From DATEDA01 sp963754305 (lineage in GTDB: Bacteria > Pseudomonadota > Gammaproteobacteria > Burkholderiales > SG8-39), in NCBI GenBank assembly GCA_963754305.1, contig CAVWFR010000005.1, positions 7,367 to 71,366 of the forward strand: a stretch of DNA of 64,000 nucleotides, in the 5' to 3' direction. The notes under the pieces were generated by a model. It was not told the DNA's origin. It did no database searches and was given only the letters and a program-made list of their open reading frames with translations. The position numbers and the translations under genes were made by a program. Of this stretch, positions 53,011 to 61,581 are shown piece by piece (position 1 is the stretch's first letter; every line of letters begins with the position of its first letter).

Positions 53011-55150
53011 TGAAGCGCGAAAGGAAGAGCTGCCGGGCGCGCCGGTACCACTGCAGCCCGAGCGGCTCCCAGCCGTGATCGAATCGCAGATACGCGCGGC
53101 CGCCGATGTGCGCCCGGCGATCCTCGGCGGGCAGCTCGACGTCGACCTGGAACCACTTCTGCATCGTCTTGCGGCCGTCCTTGTCGCCGGGATCCACGGC
53201 CGCCACGCCGCCACCCTGGGTGCCAAGCGCGGCACTCGGAAGCTGGTCGCTCGCCGACGGCACGACGCGCTTCAGCGCGCCCTGCACCGGGTCCGCGATG
53301 TGCTCGGCGAGGCGCACGTCGACCCGCTTGGTGGCGTTGCGGACGAGGTCGATGTCCTGCTGTGACACGATTGCCCGCACGATGATCGCGTCTAGGCTGA
53401 CGACGTGGGCGAGGAGCTCGCCTTTCTTGACGTACCGGCCGGGCATGTCCGGTGCGCGCGAAAGGATGAACTCGCCTTCGGTCTTGGCCTTGATGGAGAG
53501 TTCCCCGGCACGTTCGCGCGCGCGCTCGAGGTTCTGCAGCGCGAAGCGGCGCTCCTCGTCCATAATCTCCGCCTTGACGCGGTCCGCGACGATCTGCTCA
53601 CGATGACGGGCCTCGAGCTCCTGCACCCGCGCCTCGAGCACCTTGACCTCGGTCACGAGCTCCAGATCGGCGGTCTCGATCAGCAGGTCGCCTGCTCTTA
53701 CCCACGTTCCAGGTGCAGCGGCGATCCGCGACACGAAGCCATCTGCACCGGCGCGCGCGAAGCCCTCGTCGGGCAGCCAGACGACGCCTTGCGCACTCGT
53801 CCGCAGCGGCACCGGCACGGCGAAGATCAGCAGCACGACCGCGACCGTGATCGCCGCGCTCGCGGCGAACGCGCGACCACGGACGCGGCGCAGCTTGGGG
53901 CTGTTGACAAGATAATTCACGATCTTGGCCGTGGGCGCCACGAACCAGGCGAAGGCGGTGAAGGCCGCGAAGATGATCCCGAGCAGCAGCGATTGCTCGC
54001 CGAGGAAGATCAGGATCGCGACGATGACCAGGATACGGTACAAGAACGAGCTGACGGTGTAGGCGACGAACCATGCGCGCTCGCCGGAGCTGGAGATCGG
54101 CGGCTCGGACTCGCGCCGCTTGAAGAGGTATTTCTCGCAGAGATAGATCACGTACTGCGTGCCGCGGGTGCGCAGGTTCGGGATCTCGAGCCAGTCCATC
54201 AGCATGTAGTAGCCGTCGAACCTGAGCAGCGGATTGGCGTTGAAGATCACCGTGGAGATCCCGGCGATCAGCATGATGTTGTAGAGCAGCGCGCGAAACA
54301 TCCCAGGCTCGACCGCAAGCCAGAGGAAGAGCGCGATCGAAGCGATGAAGAGCTCCACCATCATGCCGGCGGCGCCGACCGCGAAGCGCTGCCACTTGCT
54401 GCGGAACGCCCACGCCGCCGAAGCATCCACATATGGCACCGGCGTCAGCACGAGGATCATCACCCCCATCTCGTGCACCTCGCCGCCGCGGGCCTTCACC
54501 GCGAAGGCGTGCCCGAACTCGTGGAAGAGCTTGATGACCGGGAACACTAGCCACATCATCAGCAGGTTCTCGGGCAGCAGCACCCGGTCGAGCACGTTCT
54601 CGCTAAGCTCGCGCCAATGCGTGACCGCAGCCACCACCCCGAGGCCGACGACCACGCACCAAAGCACCAGGCCCGCGAGGCCGAAGAACGGCCGAACGAA
54701 CGGCATCATCCGGCCTAGGATCCGCTCAGGATCGAACAGCGGGATCTGCCAGGCGAAGATGCTGAACACCTTCTTCACCCATACGCGCCGCTCCTGCTTC
54801 TCGCGGCGGCGGAAGAGCTCCGCGGTGTCGGGCGGAACGTCGCACTGCAGGACGTCCGCCGCGTGCAGCTGGCCGAGGAGCTGAATCACCTCATCCTGGG
54901 TGACCGCGTCGTCCTCCAGTTGCCCGAGCGCGCGGTCCCAGATGCTCTGGACGGTGCGCTTGCCGTCCATCAATCCGATGATGAAGTACGCCGGCGGCGA
55001 GAAGCGGTGGAAGCGCTCGGAGGCCAGATCCTGCAGGACGTACCAAGTCTCGCCGCGGTACTGGTGACGGTGAATCTGCGCGTGCGTGCGCAGCCGCGGG
55101 GTCAGCTGCGCGACCCGGTACCAGGACGGGCTGAAGAGCTGCTGCGACAT
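53003..55150 (-). CDS. PqqD-like / M50 site-2 protease / HlyD fusion membrane protein
   Basis: The 715-residue protein combines three modules. Residues about 30-105 resemble a PqqD/RRE winged helix (FSPPAYFIIGLMDGKRTVQSIW...VIQLLGQLHAADVL), a fold that binds leader peptides. Residues about 150-430 form a multi-pass M50 protease with HEFGH at 210-214 and the second metal motif NPLLRFDGYY (304-313). Residues about 440-700 are an HlyD-like adaptor with a coiled coil (about 500-570). It lies 4 bp after the GAF-HlyD gene and overlaps the SecA-like gene. Function is unknown; the layout suggests processing and export of a peptide or protein. Confidence 0.85.
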   Translation of the reverse strand: MSQQLFSPSWYRVAQLTPRLRTHAQIHRHQYRGETWYVLQDLASERFHRFSPPAYFIIGLMDGKRTVQSIWDRALGQLEDDAVTQDEVIQLLGQLHAADVLQCDVPPDTAELFRRREKQERRVWVKKVFSIFAWQIPLFDPERILGRMMPFVRPFFGLAGLVLWCVVVGLGVVAAVTHWRELSENVLDRVLLPENLLMMWLVFPVIKLFHEFGHAFAVKARGGEVHEMGVMILVLTPVPYVDASAAWAFRSKWQRFAVGAAGMMVELFIASIALFLWLAVEPGMFRALLYNIMLIAGISTVIFNANPLLRFDGYYMLMDWLEIPNLRTRGTQYVIYLCEKYLFKRRESEPPISSSGERAWFVAYTVSSFLYRILVIVAILIFLGEQSLLLGIIFAAFTAFAWFVAPTAKIVNYLVNSPKLRRVRGRAFAASAAITVAVVLLIFAVPVPLRTSAQGVVWLPDEGFARAGADGFVSRIAAAPGTWVRAGDLLIETADLELVTEVKVLEARVQELEARHREQIVADRVKAEIMDEERRFALQNLERARERAGELSIKAKTEGEFILSRAPDMPGRYVKKGELLAHVVSLDAIIVRAIVSQQDIDLVRNATKRVDVRLAEHIADPVQGALKRVVPSASDQLPSAALGTQGGGVAAVDPGDKDGRKTMQKWFQVDVELPAEDRRAHIGGRAYLRFDHGWEPLGLQWYRRARQLFLSRFNV

Positions 55151-55154
55151 GAGC

Positions 55155-57041
55155 TCAAGGAAGCCACGACCACAGGACGAGCCGCAGCGAGTTGACGGCC
55201 TGCCGGGTCCAGATCCAGATATACGATCGCCGGTCGATTTCGACCTTGCCCACGCCTTCCATGTTCGGGCGCATGCGCGGGTCGGTCCGGTCGAGCTTGG
55301 CCTCGACGCGGAAGAAATTCTTGCCCTCGCGCGGCGTCGACACCGGCGTGACCTTCGTAACCTCGAAGCCGATCGCGTCGTTGGGGAACGCCGACATCAG
55401 CAGCGTTCCACGCTGGCCGGGTTGCACGTATGCGACGTCGCCTTCGTCGACCTTGAGGACGAGACGAAACTCGCTGAGCGGTGCCACCTCGAAAAGGATC
55501 GTGCCCCGCTCGACCGGCGCCCCGAGGTTCTGGCTCAGGTCGCCGGAGACGACCACGCCGTCGAACGGCGCGGTCACGGTCGTGCGGCTGAGCTGCTCTT
55601 CGACTCGTGCCACCTGCGCGCGCGCCTGCTCGAGCTGCGCGTTCACGATCTGCACCTGGGCCAGATTTCGCTCGGCGAACGCCGAGCGCATTCCCTTCGA
55701 GAGCTCTTCCTGCTGGCTGAGCCATTTCAACCGCTCGAGCTTGAGATCGCGATCGTCGAGCCGGGCGAGCGGCGTGCCCTGCTTCACCAGATCGCCGGCA
55801 CGCACCGGCGCCTCGCGGATGTAGCCGTTGAACGGAGCCGTGGCGGCGAGCTGCAGCAGCGGCTCGAGCGCGGTAACGGCGGAAACCCGGAAATCGCCCT
55901 TCACCAAGATGAGGAAGGCGAGCAGGAGCGTGGCGAGGGTCGTGGCGAGCTTCAGGCCGGCGTGCCGCGAACCGAAAAGGTGGGCTAGCTTTTCGCGCCA
56001 CCAGTCGGCAAGGCGCGCGCCGAACCACCGGTCCTCGCGACGGTGCACCTCGAGCATCGGACCGGCGAGCCCGGCGACCGCCTCGCACAGCTCGATCGTG
56101 GCTAGGTCGAACGGACGGTTCGCGACGCGCTCGAGCGTGATCGCGCCAGCCGGCATGCCGAGCGCACTGACCACCACGGTACAGCAGGCACCCGATCCCT
56201 GCTCGTCGATAAGTGAATCATGCGCACGCCGCACGAGCGGCGGTCCTCCGGGTGGAGGCGGCACCGCGACCGTAGCATTTTGATCCACGGCTTCATCCAT
56301 CGCGGCCGCGATGCCGCGCATCAGGTTTGTACGCTCCTTGAACTGCGCGCTGTGCGAGACCGCGTCGATGCGCACCTGTCCCGCGTGCAGGAACCCCACG
56401 CTGACGCGGTCGCAGGCGAGCCGCGTGGCGAGATCGGTGGCAAGCGCCGTACCGGCGGCGACGAAGCGCTCGTGCGCCGCGGCCGAGGCAACGACCTCGA
56501 GGACGGTCTGCAGCCTGTCGCGGGTCTCGCCAATGCGCGCGACCTCCTGCTGGCAGAACATCAGCTCGAGGCCGGCCGCGCCCCAATGCAGCTGGCGTAG
56601 CGCCGCCTGGAGCTCGGCGTCGGGTCGCGGCGAGATGTCGAGCACCACGACGCCGTGTAGGCGTCCGACCGACTCCACCGGGTAACCGATGAAGGTGCTC
56701 ACCGCCGTACCCTCTTTCGCCGCCTTGTTCGGCACCACCACCCCGCGGCGCTCGACGAGCGCCTGCTGCGCCGTCGGCGTCAGGTAGGTCATGTCGCGGC
56801 GGACGTCGGGCCAGACCGCGACGGCGCTGTAGCCCTCCGCGCCTTCGAGCCTGAGCAGCACGACCCCCCCGACGACGGCGGGGATCAGCCGTGCCTGGAT
56901 CGCGAGCCAGCTCTGGCAGTACGCGCGGGCATCATTCGCGTTTGCGAGCACCGCCCAAAGGGCGGAATCCTGTTGGGCACCCGCCGGCACTTGAGCGCCG
57001 GCGATCGTCCCTTGACCGGTGGAACCGAAGGCAGCGGACAT
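55155..57041 (-). CDS. GAF-domain / HlyD-type membrane adaptor
   Basis: The 628-residue protein has a cytoplasmic N-terminal half with one or two GAF-like domains (about residues 25-165 and 185-335; VGFLHAGQVRIDAVSH and AGAITLERVANRPFD are typical). A single membrane segment follows (about 353-378, LKLATTLATLLLAFLILV), then an HlyD part (lipoyl halves ATAPFNGYIREAPVRAGDLVK and TVTAPFDGVVVSGDLSQNLG) with a coiled coil between them. A ligand-sensing domain fused to an export adaptor is unusual. It lies between the DUF3467-like gene and the M50 gene. Confidence 0.83.
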   Translation of the reverse strand: MSAAFGSTGQGTIAGAQVPAGAQQDSALWAVLANANDARAYCQSWLAIQARLIPAVVGGVVLLRLEGAEGYSAVAVWPDVRRDMTYLTPTAQQALVERRGVVVPNKAAKEGTAVSTFIGYPVESVGRLHGVVVLDISPRPDAELQAALRQLHWGAAGLELMFCQQEVARIGETRDRLQTVLEVVASAAAHERFVAAGTALATDLATRLACDRVSVGFLHAGQVRIDAVSHSAQFKERTNLMRGIAAAMDEAVDQNATVAVPPPPGGPPLVRRAHDSLIDEQGSGACCTVVVSALGMPAGAITLERVANRPFDLATIELCEAVAGLAGPMLEVHRREDRWFGARLADWWREKLAHLFGSRHAGLKLATTLATLLLAFLILVKGDFRVSAVTALEPLLQLAATAPFNGYIREAPVRAGDLVKQGTPLARLDDRDLKLERLKWLSQQEELSKGMRSAFAERNLAQVQIVNAQLEQARAQVARVEEQLSRTTVTAPFDGVVVSGDLSQNLGAPVERGTILFEVAPLSEFRLVLKVDEGDVAYVQPGQRGTLLMSAFPNDAIGFEVTKVTPVSTPREGKNFFRVEAKLDRTDPRMRPNMEGVGKVEIDRRSYIWIWTRQAVNSLRLVLWSWLP

Positions 57042-57071
57042 AACAGAACGGATCGGACTTTAGCGTGCGCT

Positions 57072-57350
57072 CTAGCGCTTCCGCTCGCCGTAGCGGGGTT
57101 CGTGCTCGCCGATCACCTTCGTCGGGAGGTCCGAACGGCGCTTCGCGGTGAACGACGACAGCACGACGCGGTGCGCGATCTCGATCTCGGTGTCCTGGCG
57201 CGTGCACCCGCAATTACGGGTGATGCTCTCGCTGCAGAAGTTGGCGTAGATGCTCTTCAGGCTTCGAGTGTTCCAGCGGACCTTGGCCGTCACGCCCTGC
57301 TCGGCGGCCGTTTCCTGCTTGTCGTCGATCTGGTGTCCCTTGGGGGCCAT
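57072..57350 (-). CDS. Small DUF3467-like protein
   Basis: The 92-residue protein has a block VRWNTRSLKSIYANFC and a second block IEIAHRVVLSSFTAKRRSDL, then VIGEHEPRYGE. These resemble the two ends of DUF3467 proteins. The usual central strand region is replaced by the Cys-containing SITRNCGCTRQD. ATG at 57350 has AGGGAGAA upstream and was preferred to the 32-codon longer frame. It is 30 bp before the GAF-HlyD gene and is probably first in that operon. It could be a regulator, partner or substrate of the export proteins. Confidence 0.65.
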   Translation of the reverse strand: MAPKGHQIDDKQETAAEQGVTAKVRWNTRSLKSIYANFCSESITRNCGCTRQDTEIEIAHRVVLSSFTAKRRSDLPTKVIGEHEPRYGERKR

Positions 57351-57802
57351 CGAGCGTTCTCCCTGAACCCGACGCGGTCGTGCGGAAAGCGCGTCTGGCA
57401 GATCCACCGTGGCTAGATTGATCGTTCCGAGCGCGCGAAACCCCACACCGTCGGGTTGTCTATGCTACCGAGAGCGAGAAGTATTTCGCAATAGAAATCG
57501 ATAGTTATCGCGTTCTCTTTGAGTAAGACTGCACGTGGCGGACTCTAGCGCCGCGGGCACGCTACGGCGTCATCCGCCGCACGATCACATCGCTCGGCAC
57601 GAAATGATTCGACCCGCGCCACCCTGTTGTGCTGCGTCTATCGGGTTCTTGGTCGGCTAGTCCCCGGCCGCAGGACTTGCGTCACTTGGCCCTGCCTTTC
57701 GTGCCGGGCGACGGAGCGACGTGTATGGCACGACGCTAGCCCTATCAGCCGGTTATGCTTTAAATTGCGCCCACTCGTTTAACCTCGTTCCTGCCACCGC
57801 AC
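57351..57802. promoter_or_regulatory. Divergent spacer between the export operon and the integrase
   Basis: These 452 bp hold no supported gene, tRNA or obvious attachment repeat. An A/T-rich part at about 57475-57530 contains a weak minus-strand promoter candidate: TTGCGA (57491-57486), 18 bp, TAGCAT (57467-57462). It would drive the DUF3467-like operon. The region just before the integrase (TTTAAATTG near 57761) is also A/T-rich. Confidence 0.35.
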
Positions 57803-59197
57803 ATGCCACCTAATCGACCAAAGGGCGCGGGCAGCGCGCGACGTGTCACCAGCACCTACCTCGAGAATCTGAAGCCGGGTAAGGACAATGTCGAGGTGGT
57901 GATCGACCGCGGTGCGCGCGGCCACGGCGCGCTGATCCTGCGCGTCACCGACACCGGCAAGCCGATGTACTTTCGCTACTTCCTCGGCGGGGCACGCAAG
58001 CTCGAACTCGTCGGTCACTTCGATCCGTGCGGCGCGCAGCAGTGGCGAGCGGGGAAGCGAACGAACAAGGGCGGGCCGCTGACGCTCGCGGCCGCGCGGG
58101 GCGGGTTTAACGAGCTGGCGCGGCTCGCCAAGAGCACTGGCGACTTGAAATCTCACTTCGCGGGCGAGGAGGCGGAGCGCGCGGCGGCTCGACGCAAGGC
58201 CGAGGGTGAGCAAGGCGGCAGCTTTGCCGACTTGCTCAATGCCTACATTCTGTCGCTGAGGATGGAGAACAAGCCTAGCTGGAAGCAGGCCGATGGCATC
58301 TTCGGACGCCATGTACGCAAGCCGTTCAAGGCGCTGCTCGCGCGCAAGGCGAACGAGATCACCGCCGAGGATATCCAGGCGATCCTCGCCCGCATGGTGT
58401 CGGCAGGCATCACCCGGCAGACAAACATGGCCAGGAGCTTCCTACGCGCCGCGTTTGCCCACGGCTCGAGCGGCCATTACTACGATCCCCGCCGGTTCGC
58501 CATGCGGGGCAAAGCGTTCAAGCCGTACCAGGGGAACCCGGTCGATGCGGTGCCACGAATCGCCAAGTACGACCGGACAGGCCAACGGGTACTCTCCGCG
58601 TCCGAGCTCCTGTTCTATCTCGAGAAGGTCGACAAGATGACGAATCCCATGGTGCGGGCGTTTCTGAAACTCCACCTCTACACGGGCGCTCAACGGGTGA
58701 TCCAACTTCTCAAGACACCCTGGACCGCCTACGATCTCGAAGACCGGGTACTCACCATCGCGGATACAAAGGGGCGAGCCAGCGCGCGCGAACATCTCGT
58801 ACCGCTTCTCCCTGAAGCGTTGGAGGCGATCGAGACCGTGCGACCGCTCGCAGGGGACGCAACGTGGCCGTTCACGATGCGGGGCAAGGTCCCGCTTCGG
58901 ATCGAGACGGTCGAGCACGCCGTCGCCGACATCTCGAAGGCGCTCGTCGCGGACGCCGCGGAGCGCAAGACCACCGCAGAGCCGTTCTCCCTGCGGGACG
59001 TTCGGCGGACCGTCGAGGCCGCCCTCGCCTCGCTAGGGATCCCCAAAGAAGTCCGCGCGGATCTTCTGTTGCACGGTCGCGGGGACAGGATCTCGCAGAC
59101 CTACGACAAGCGGCGCGCGCTCGAAGCCTGGCGCGGCTACATCGAGGCGGCGGTCGCGGGCTCGCCGAACGTGGTGCCGCTCCGCCGAGAGCGATAA
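57803..59197 (+). CDS. Tyrosine recombinase / integrase
   Basis: Tyrosine recombinases move mobile elements by strand exchange. The 464-residue protein has an N-terminal arm-type DNA-binding domain (TGKPMYFRYFLGGARKLELVGHF), a SAM-like core-binding region (about 145-235) and the catalytic domain. There, LYTGAQRVIQLL holds the first Arg, TKGRASAREHLVPL the Lys and His-like strand, FSLRDVRRT the second Arg, LLLHGRGD the second His, and QTYDKR the Tyr nucleophile. The first box reads RDVRR rather than HDLRR. No other phage or element genes are next to it, so it may be a relic or the end of an island. Confidence 0.88.
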   Translation: MPPNRPKGAGSARRVTSTYLENLKPGKDNVEVVIDRGARGHGALILRVTDTGKPMYFRYFLGGARKLELVGHFDPCGAQQWRAGKRTNKGGPLTLAAARGGFNELARLAKSTGDLKSHFAGEEAERAAARRKAEGEQGGSFADLLNAYILSLRMENKPSWKQADGIFGRHVRKPFKALLARKANEITAEDIQAILARMVSAGITRQTNMARSFLRAAFAHGSSGHYYDPRRFAMRGKAFKPYQGNPVDAVPRIAKYDRTGQRVLSASELLFYLEKVDKMTNPMVRAFLKLHLYTGAQRVIQLLKTPWTAYDLEDRVLTIADTKGRASAREHLVPLLPEALEAIETVRPLAGDATWPFTMRGKVPLRIETVEHAVADISKALVADAAERKTTAEPFSLRDVRRTVEAALASLGIPKEVRADLLLHGRGDRISQTYDKRRALEAWRGYIEAAVAGSPNVVPLRRER

Positions 59198-59204
59198 ATA
59201 TCGC

Positions 59205-59405
59205 TTGGCTAGACTGTTGGGCGTCGTAGCATCTGTGGGCGCACACGTGGCGTGCAACGGCCCTTCGATCGCGATCATCGGCGGCGGTCTTGGCGGCCTA
59301 GCCGCGGCGCTGTCGCTTGGCTTTACGGATATGACGCCGGCGAACCCGACCGAACTCCGGCCGCCTGAGTTGCAAGCTCTAGGACAAGCACGGTGGCGAG
59401 AGTAG
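59205..59405 (+). pseudogene. N-terminal fragment of an FAD-dependent oxidoreductase
   Basis: Only the dinucleotide-binding start is recognisable (SIAIIGGGLGGLAAALSLG, GxGxxG type). After it the reading loses similarity and stops within 30 residues. It directly precedes a second such fragment, so it looks like a deletion remnant. Confidence 0.45.
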
Positions 59406-59887
59406 AGCGCGTGCTGATCGTCGGTAGCGGGATGGCGGGGCCCTCGCTCGCGATCGCTCTGCGCCAGCGAGGCGTGGCGGCCGAAATCGTCGAGCGCACG
59501 CACGACGGCGCAGGAGCCGACGCCGGTCTATATCTGGTCGGACTCGGGACGCGCGCCTTGGGCGCTCTCGGCCTCGTCGGCGCCGCCCTGGGCGAGGGCT
59601 ACATCAATCGCACGCAAACGTTTCGAAACCACCGCGGAGCGCGCTTGGCCGAGCTCGATGTAGCGGGCTCCGGAAGCGCGTTTCTCCCCGTCCCGATAGG
59701 GAGCGACCGGGTGTATTGCTATCCGCGTCTTCGTGTGAATCCGGTCCCCTTCAACCGCCTTATGAATTCAACGCGGCGCGGGCCCACGCGCTGCTGCACC
59801 GACACGCCCGTATCGCTCGCACTTCCCCGCATCAACTTCGCCCCGACCATGAAACGGTTCACATTGGCGAGCGGGTGCAGCGCTTAG
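59393..59887 (+). pseudogene. Truncated FAD-dependent monooxygenase
   Basis: A GTG start gives VLIVGSGMAGPSLAIALRQRG and VEIVER-like AEIVERTHDGAGADAGLYLVGLGTRALGAL broken across family blocks, the FAD-binding start of UbiH/PHBH-type hydroxylases. After about residue 115 the similarity disappears and the frame stops at 164 residues, where about 380 are expected. The substrate and catalytic parts are missing. Confidence 0.55.
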
Positions 59888-59917
59888 ACTCGCGCGGCGG
59901 TCAGAGAGGAAGAAAGA

Positions 59918-60124
59918 GTGTCCCGACAAGAGAAACGCGATTGGCTTGGGCGACGTGTGTGGATCGCGTCTGCGGAGCATTCGAAACGCTACGGACGTGT
60001 TTGTTCGGTGGACAATCGTGCCGTTGCGCTCGCTTCGGTCATGATCCGGCTGGACGCTTATCGCGGGACAGTGCTGGTTGAGGAAGCCGCGCGGGGCGTG
60101 ACGTGGGACTTTGACGCGGACTGA
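59918..60124 (+). CDS. Small hypothetical protein
   Basis: A 68-residue frame starts with GTG after a purine-rich GAGAGGAAGAAAGAG that could serve as ribosome site. The protein (RRVWIASAEHSKRYGRVCSV ... VLVEEAARGVTWDFDAD) has no family I recognise. It could equally be a chance frame in decayed DNA. Confidence 0.35.
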   Translation: MSRQEKRDWLGRRVWIASAEHSKRYGRVCSVDNRAVALASVMIRLDAYRGTVLVEEAARGVTWDFDAD

Positions 60125-60600
60125 TGCTCTCGTGTCACTTAGCAATGCCCACAAGCCAATGCGCTGCGCGACGACGCGGAGGTGCGCCGCGTGATTCTCG
60201 GCGGCGATCGCGAATCAACGTGACCGGGCCGAGGAAGCGACGCCGATCGTCTCCCCCGTCGAGAGTGCGGACTCCTCTGTGGGCGTTGGAGTCCCCGCCG
60301 CTGTATTAGCTACCGAGGCTTTGGGGTCCCGGTTGCGACGCCGCTCGAACGGGAGGTGCTGGACGATCGCCGTCTCACGCCCGCCAGGTTCACGTTGAGA
60401 GACATTCCCCGCCGGGTCGCGCGCGCGGCCGATCCTGGAGGGACATGGAGCGCCGGGCCTTCGCGCTCGGCCCCGCTCGCCGCCGCCTCGTCGCGCTATG
60501 GGAACGTAGCGGGGTGCAAGCGCCCTAACCGCTCGATGAGTGCCGGAGGTTCGGTAAAATTGCGCGGTCCCTGCTGTTGCAGCTTCCGGAATAACGCTTC
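60125..60600. other. Gene-free stretch before the second RNase HII
   Basis: I see no convincing gene in these 476 bp. Short frames here lack ribosome sites and family motifs. TAAAAT at 60555-60560, 40 bp before the RNase HII start, is a possible -10 box without a clear -35. Confidence 0.4.
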
Positions 60601-61560
60601 ATGGCTCGTTCCCTTGCGGATTCGTCGCTCGACGAGATCCGAGAAAAGTACACCGACCCGGCGGCCCCCGTCTCGGGCCAGCTACTGGCCAAACTGCAGC
60701 GCGACCCGCGCGCGGGCGCGCAGAAGCTGTACCGGATGCTCGCCAGGCGCGCCGACGAGCAGAGGAAGGAGAGAATGCGGCTCGACGCCATGCTGCACTT
60801 CGAGCGACTGCTCTGGAAGCAGGGCGTCGAGCACGTCGCGGGCGTCGACGAGGTCGGCATGGGGCCGCTGGCAGGCCCAGTCGTCGCGGCAGCGGTGATT
60901 TTCCCTCCGGGCACGGAGATCAAGGCGATCAACGATTCCAAGGCGCTCGACGAGGAAACCCGCGTGCGCCTCGAAGGGGACATCCGGAACAGCGCGGCCG
61001 CAGTAGGGATCGGCGTGGTGGAAGTCGAGGAGATCGACCGGCTGAACATCTACCACGCCGGCTTGCGCGCGATGCAGCTCGCGCTCGGCAACCTATCGAT
61101 CGTTCCGCAGCACGTCCTCGTCGACAGCCGCGCGATCCCGCGCGTTGAGCAGCCCCAAAGCAGCTTCGACAAGGGGGACGGCATCAATTTCTCGATCGCT
61201 TCGGCTTCGATCGTGGCCAAGGTGCATCGCGATCGGCTGATGACCGAGCTCGACAAGGTTTATCCGGCATACGGCTTTGCGAGCCACAAGGGATACGCGA
61301 CCGAGGCGCACCAGGATGCGATCCGCGAGCTCGGTCCCTCTCCGGTTCACCGCCGGTCGTTCGACTTCATCCGCGAGATCCGCGGCGAGTACTGCAACCT
61401 CTATTACGACCTAAAGACGCGCGCCGCAAGGATCACTTCGCGCGGAGAGCTGACGAGCTGGGAAGTCGAAGTCGAGGCCTGCGGCGATCGTCTCTCGGAG
61501 ATGGAGAACAAGAAGCTCCAGCTGCTGAAAGGTCGGCTCTGGCGCCGCATCGCCGGATGA
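60601..61560 (+). CDS. Divergent ribonuclease HII (second copy, extended)
   Basis: The 319-residue protein has a helical N-terminal extension of about 75 residues, then the RNase HII core with GVDEVGMGPLAGPVVAAAV (catalytic Asp83/Glu84), LVDSRAIP, GDGINFSIASASIVAKV and FASHKGYATEAH. About 60 extra C-terminal residues follow. The ribose-sensing GRG motif reads GMG (86-88), unlike the standard copy at 25736. The extension and motif are closer to types found outside betaproteobacteria, and the gene lies in the accessory region, so transfer is likely. Confidence 0.88.
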   Translation: MARSLADSSLDEIREKYTDPAAPVSGQLLAKLQRDPRAGAQKLYRMLARRADEQRKERMRLDAMLHFERLLWKQGVEHVAGVDEVGMGPLAGPVVAAAVIFPPGTEIKAINDSKALDEETRVRLEGDIRNSAAAVGIGVVEVEEIDRLNIYHAGLRAMQLALGNLSIVPQHVLVDSRAIPRVEQPQSSFDKGDGINFSIASASIVAKVHRDRLMTELDKVYPAYGFASHKGYATEAHQDAIRELGPSPVHRRSFDFIREIRGEYCNLYYDLKTRAARITSRGELTSWEVEVEACGDRLSEMENKKLQLLKGRLWRRIAG

Positions 61561-61581
61561 GGGTTCACACGGGACGGGCGA

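Noticed and set aside
53405..54550. 381-residue plus-strand frame
   Set aside because: Antisense to the M50/HlyD gene; composition is that of a reversed membrane-protein gene.
57447..57802. Search for a tRNA or attachment site beside the integrase
   Set aside because: No T-loop consensus, cloverleaf or flanking direct repeat could be made out.
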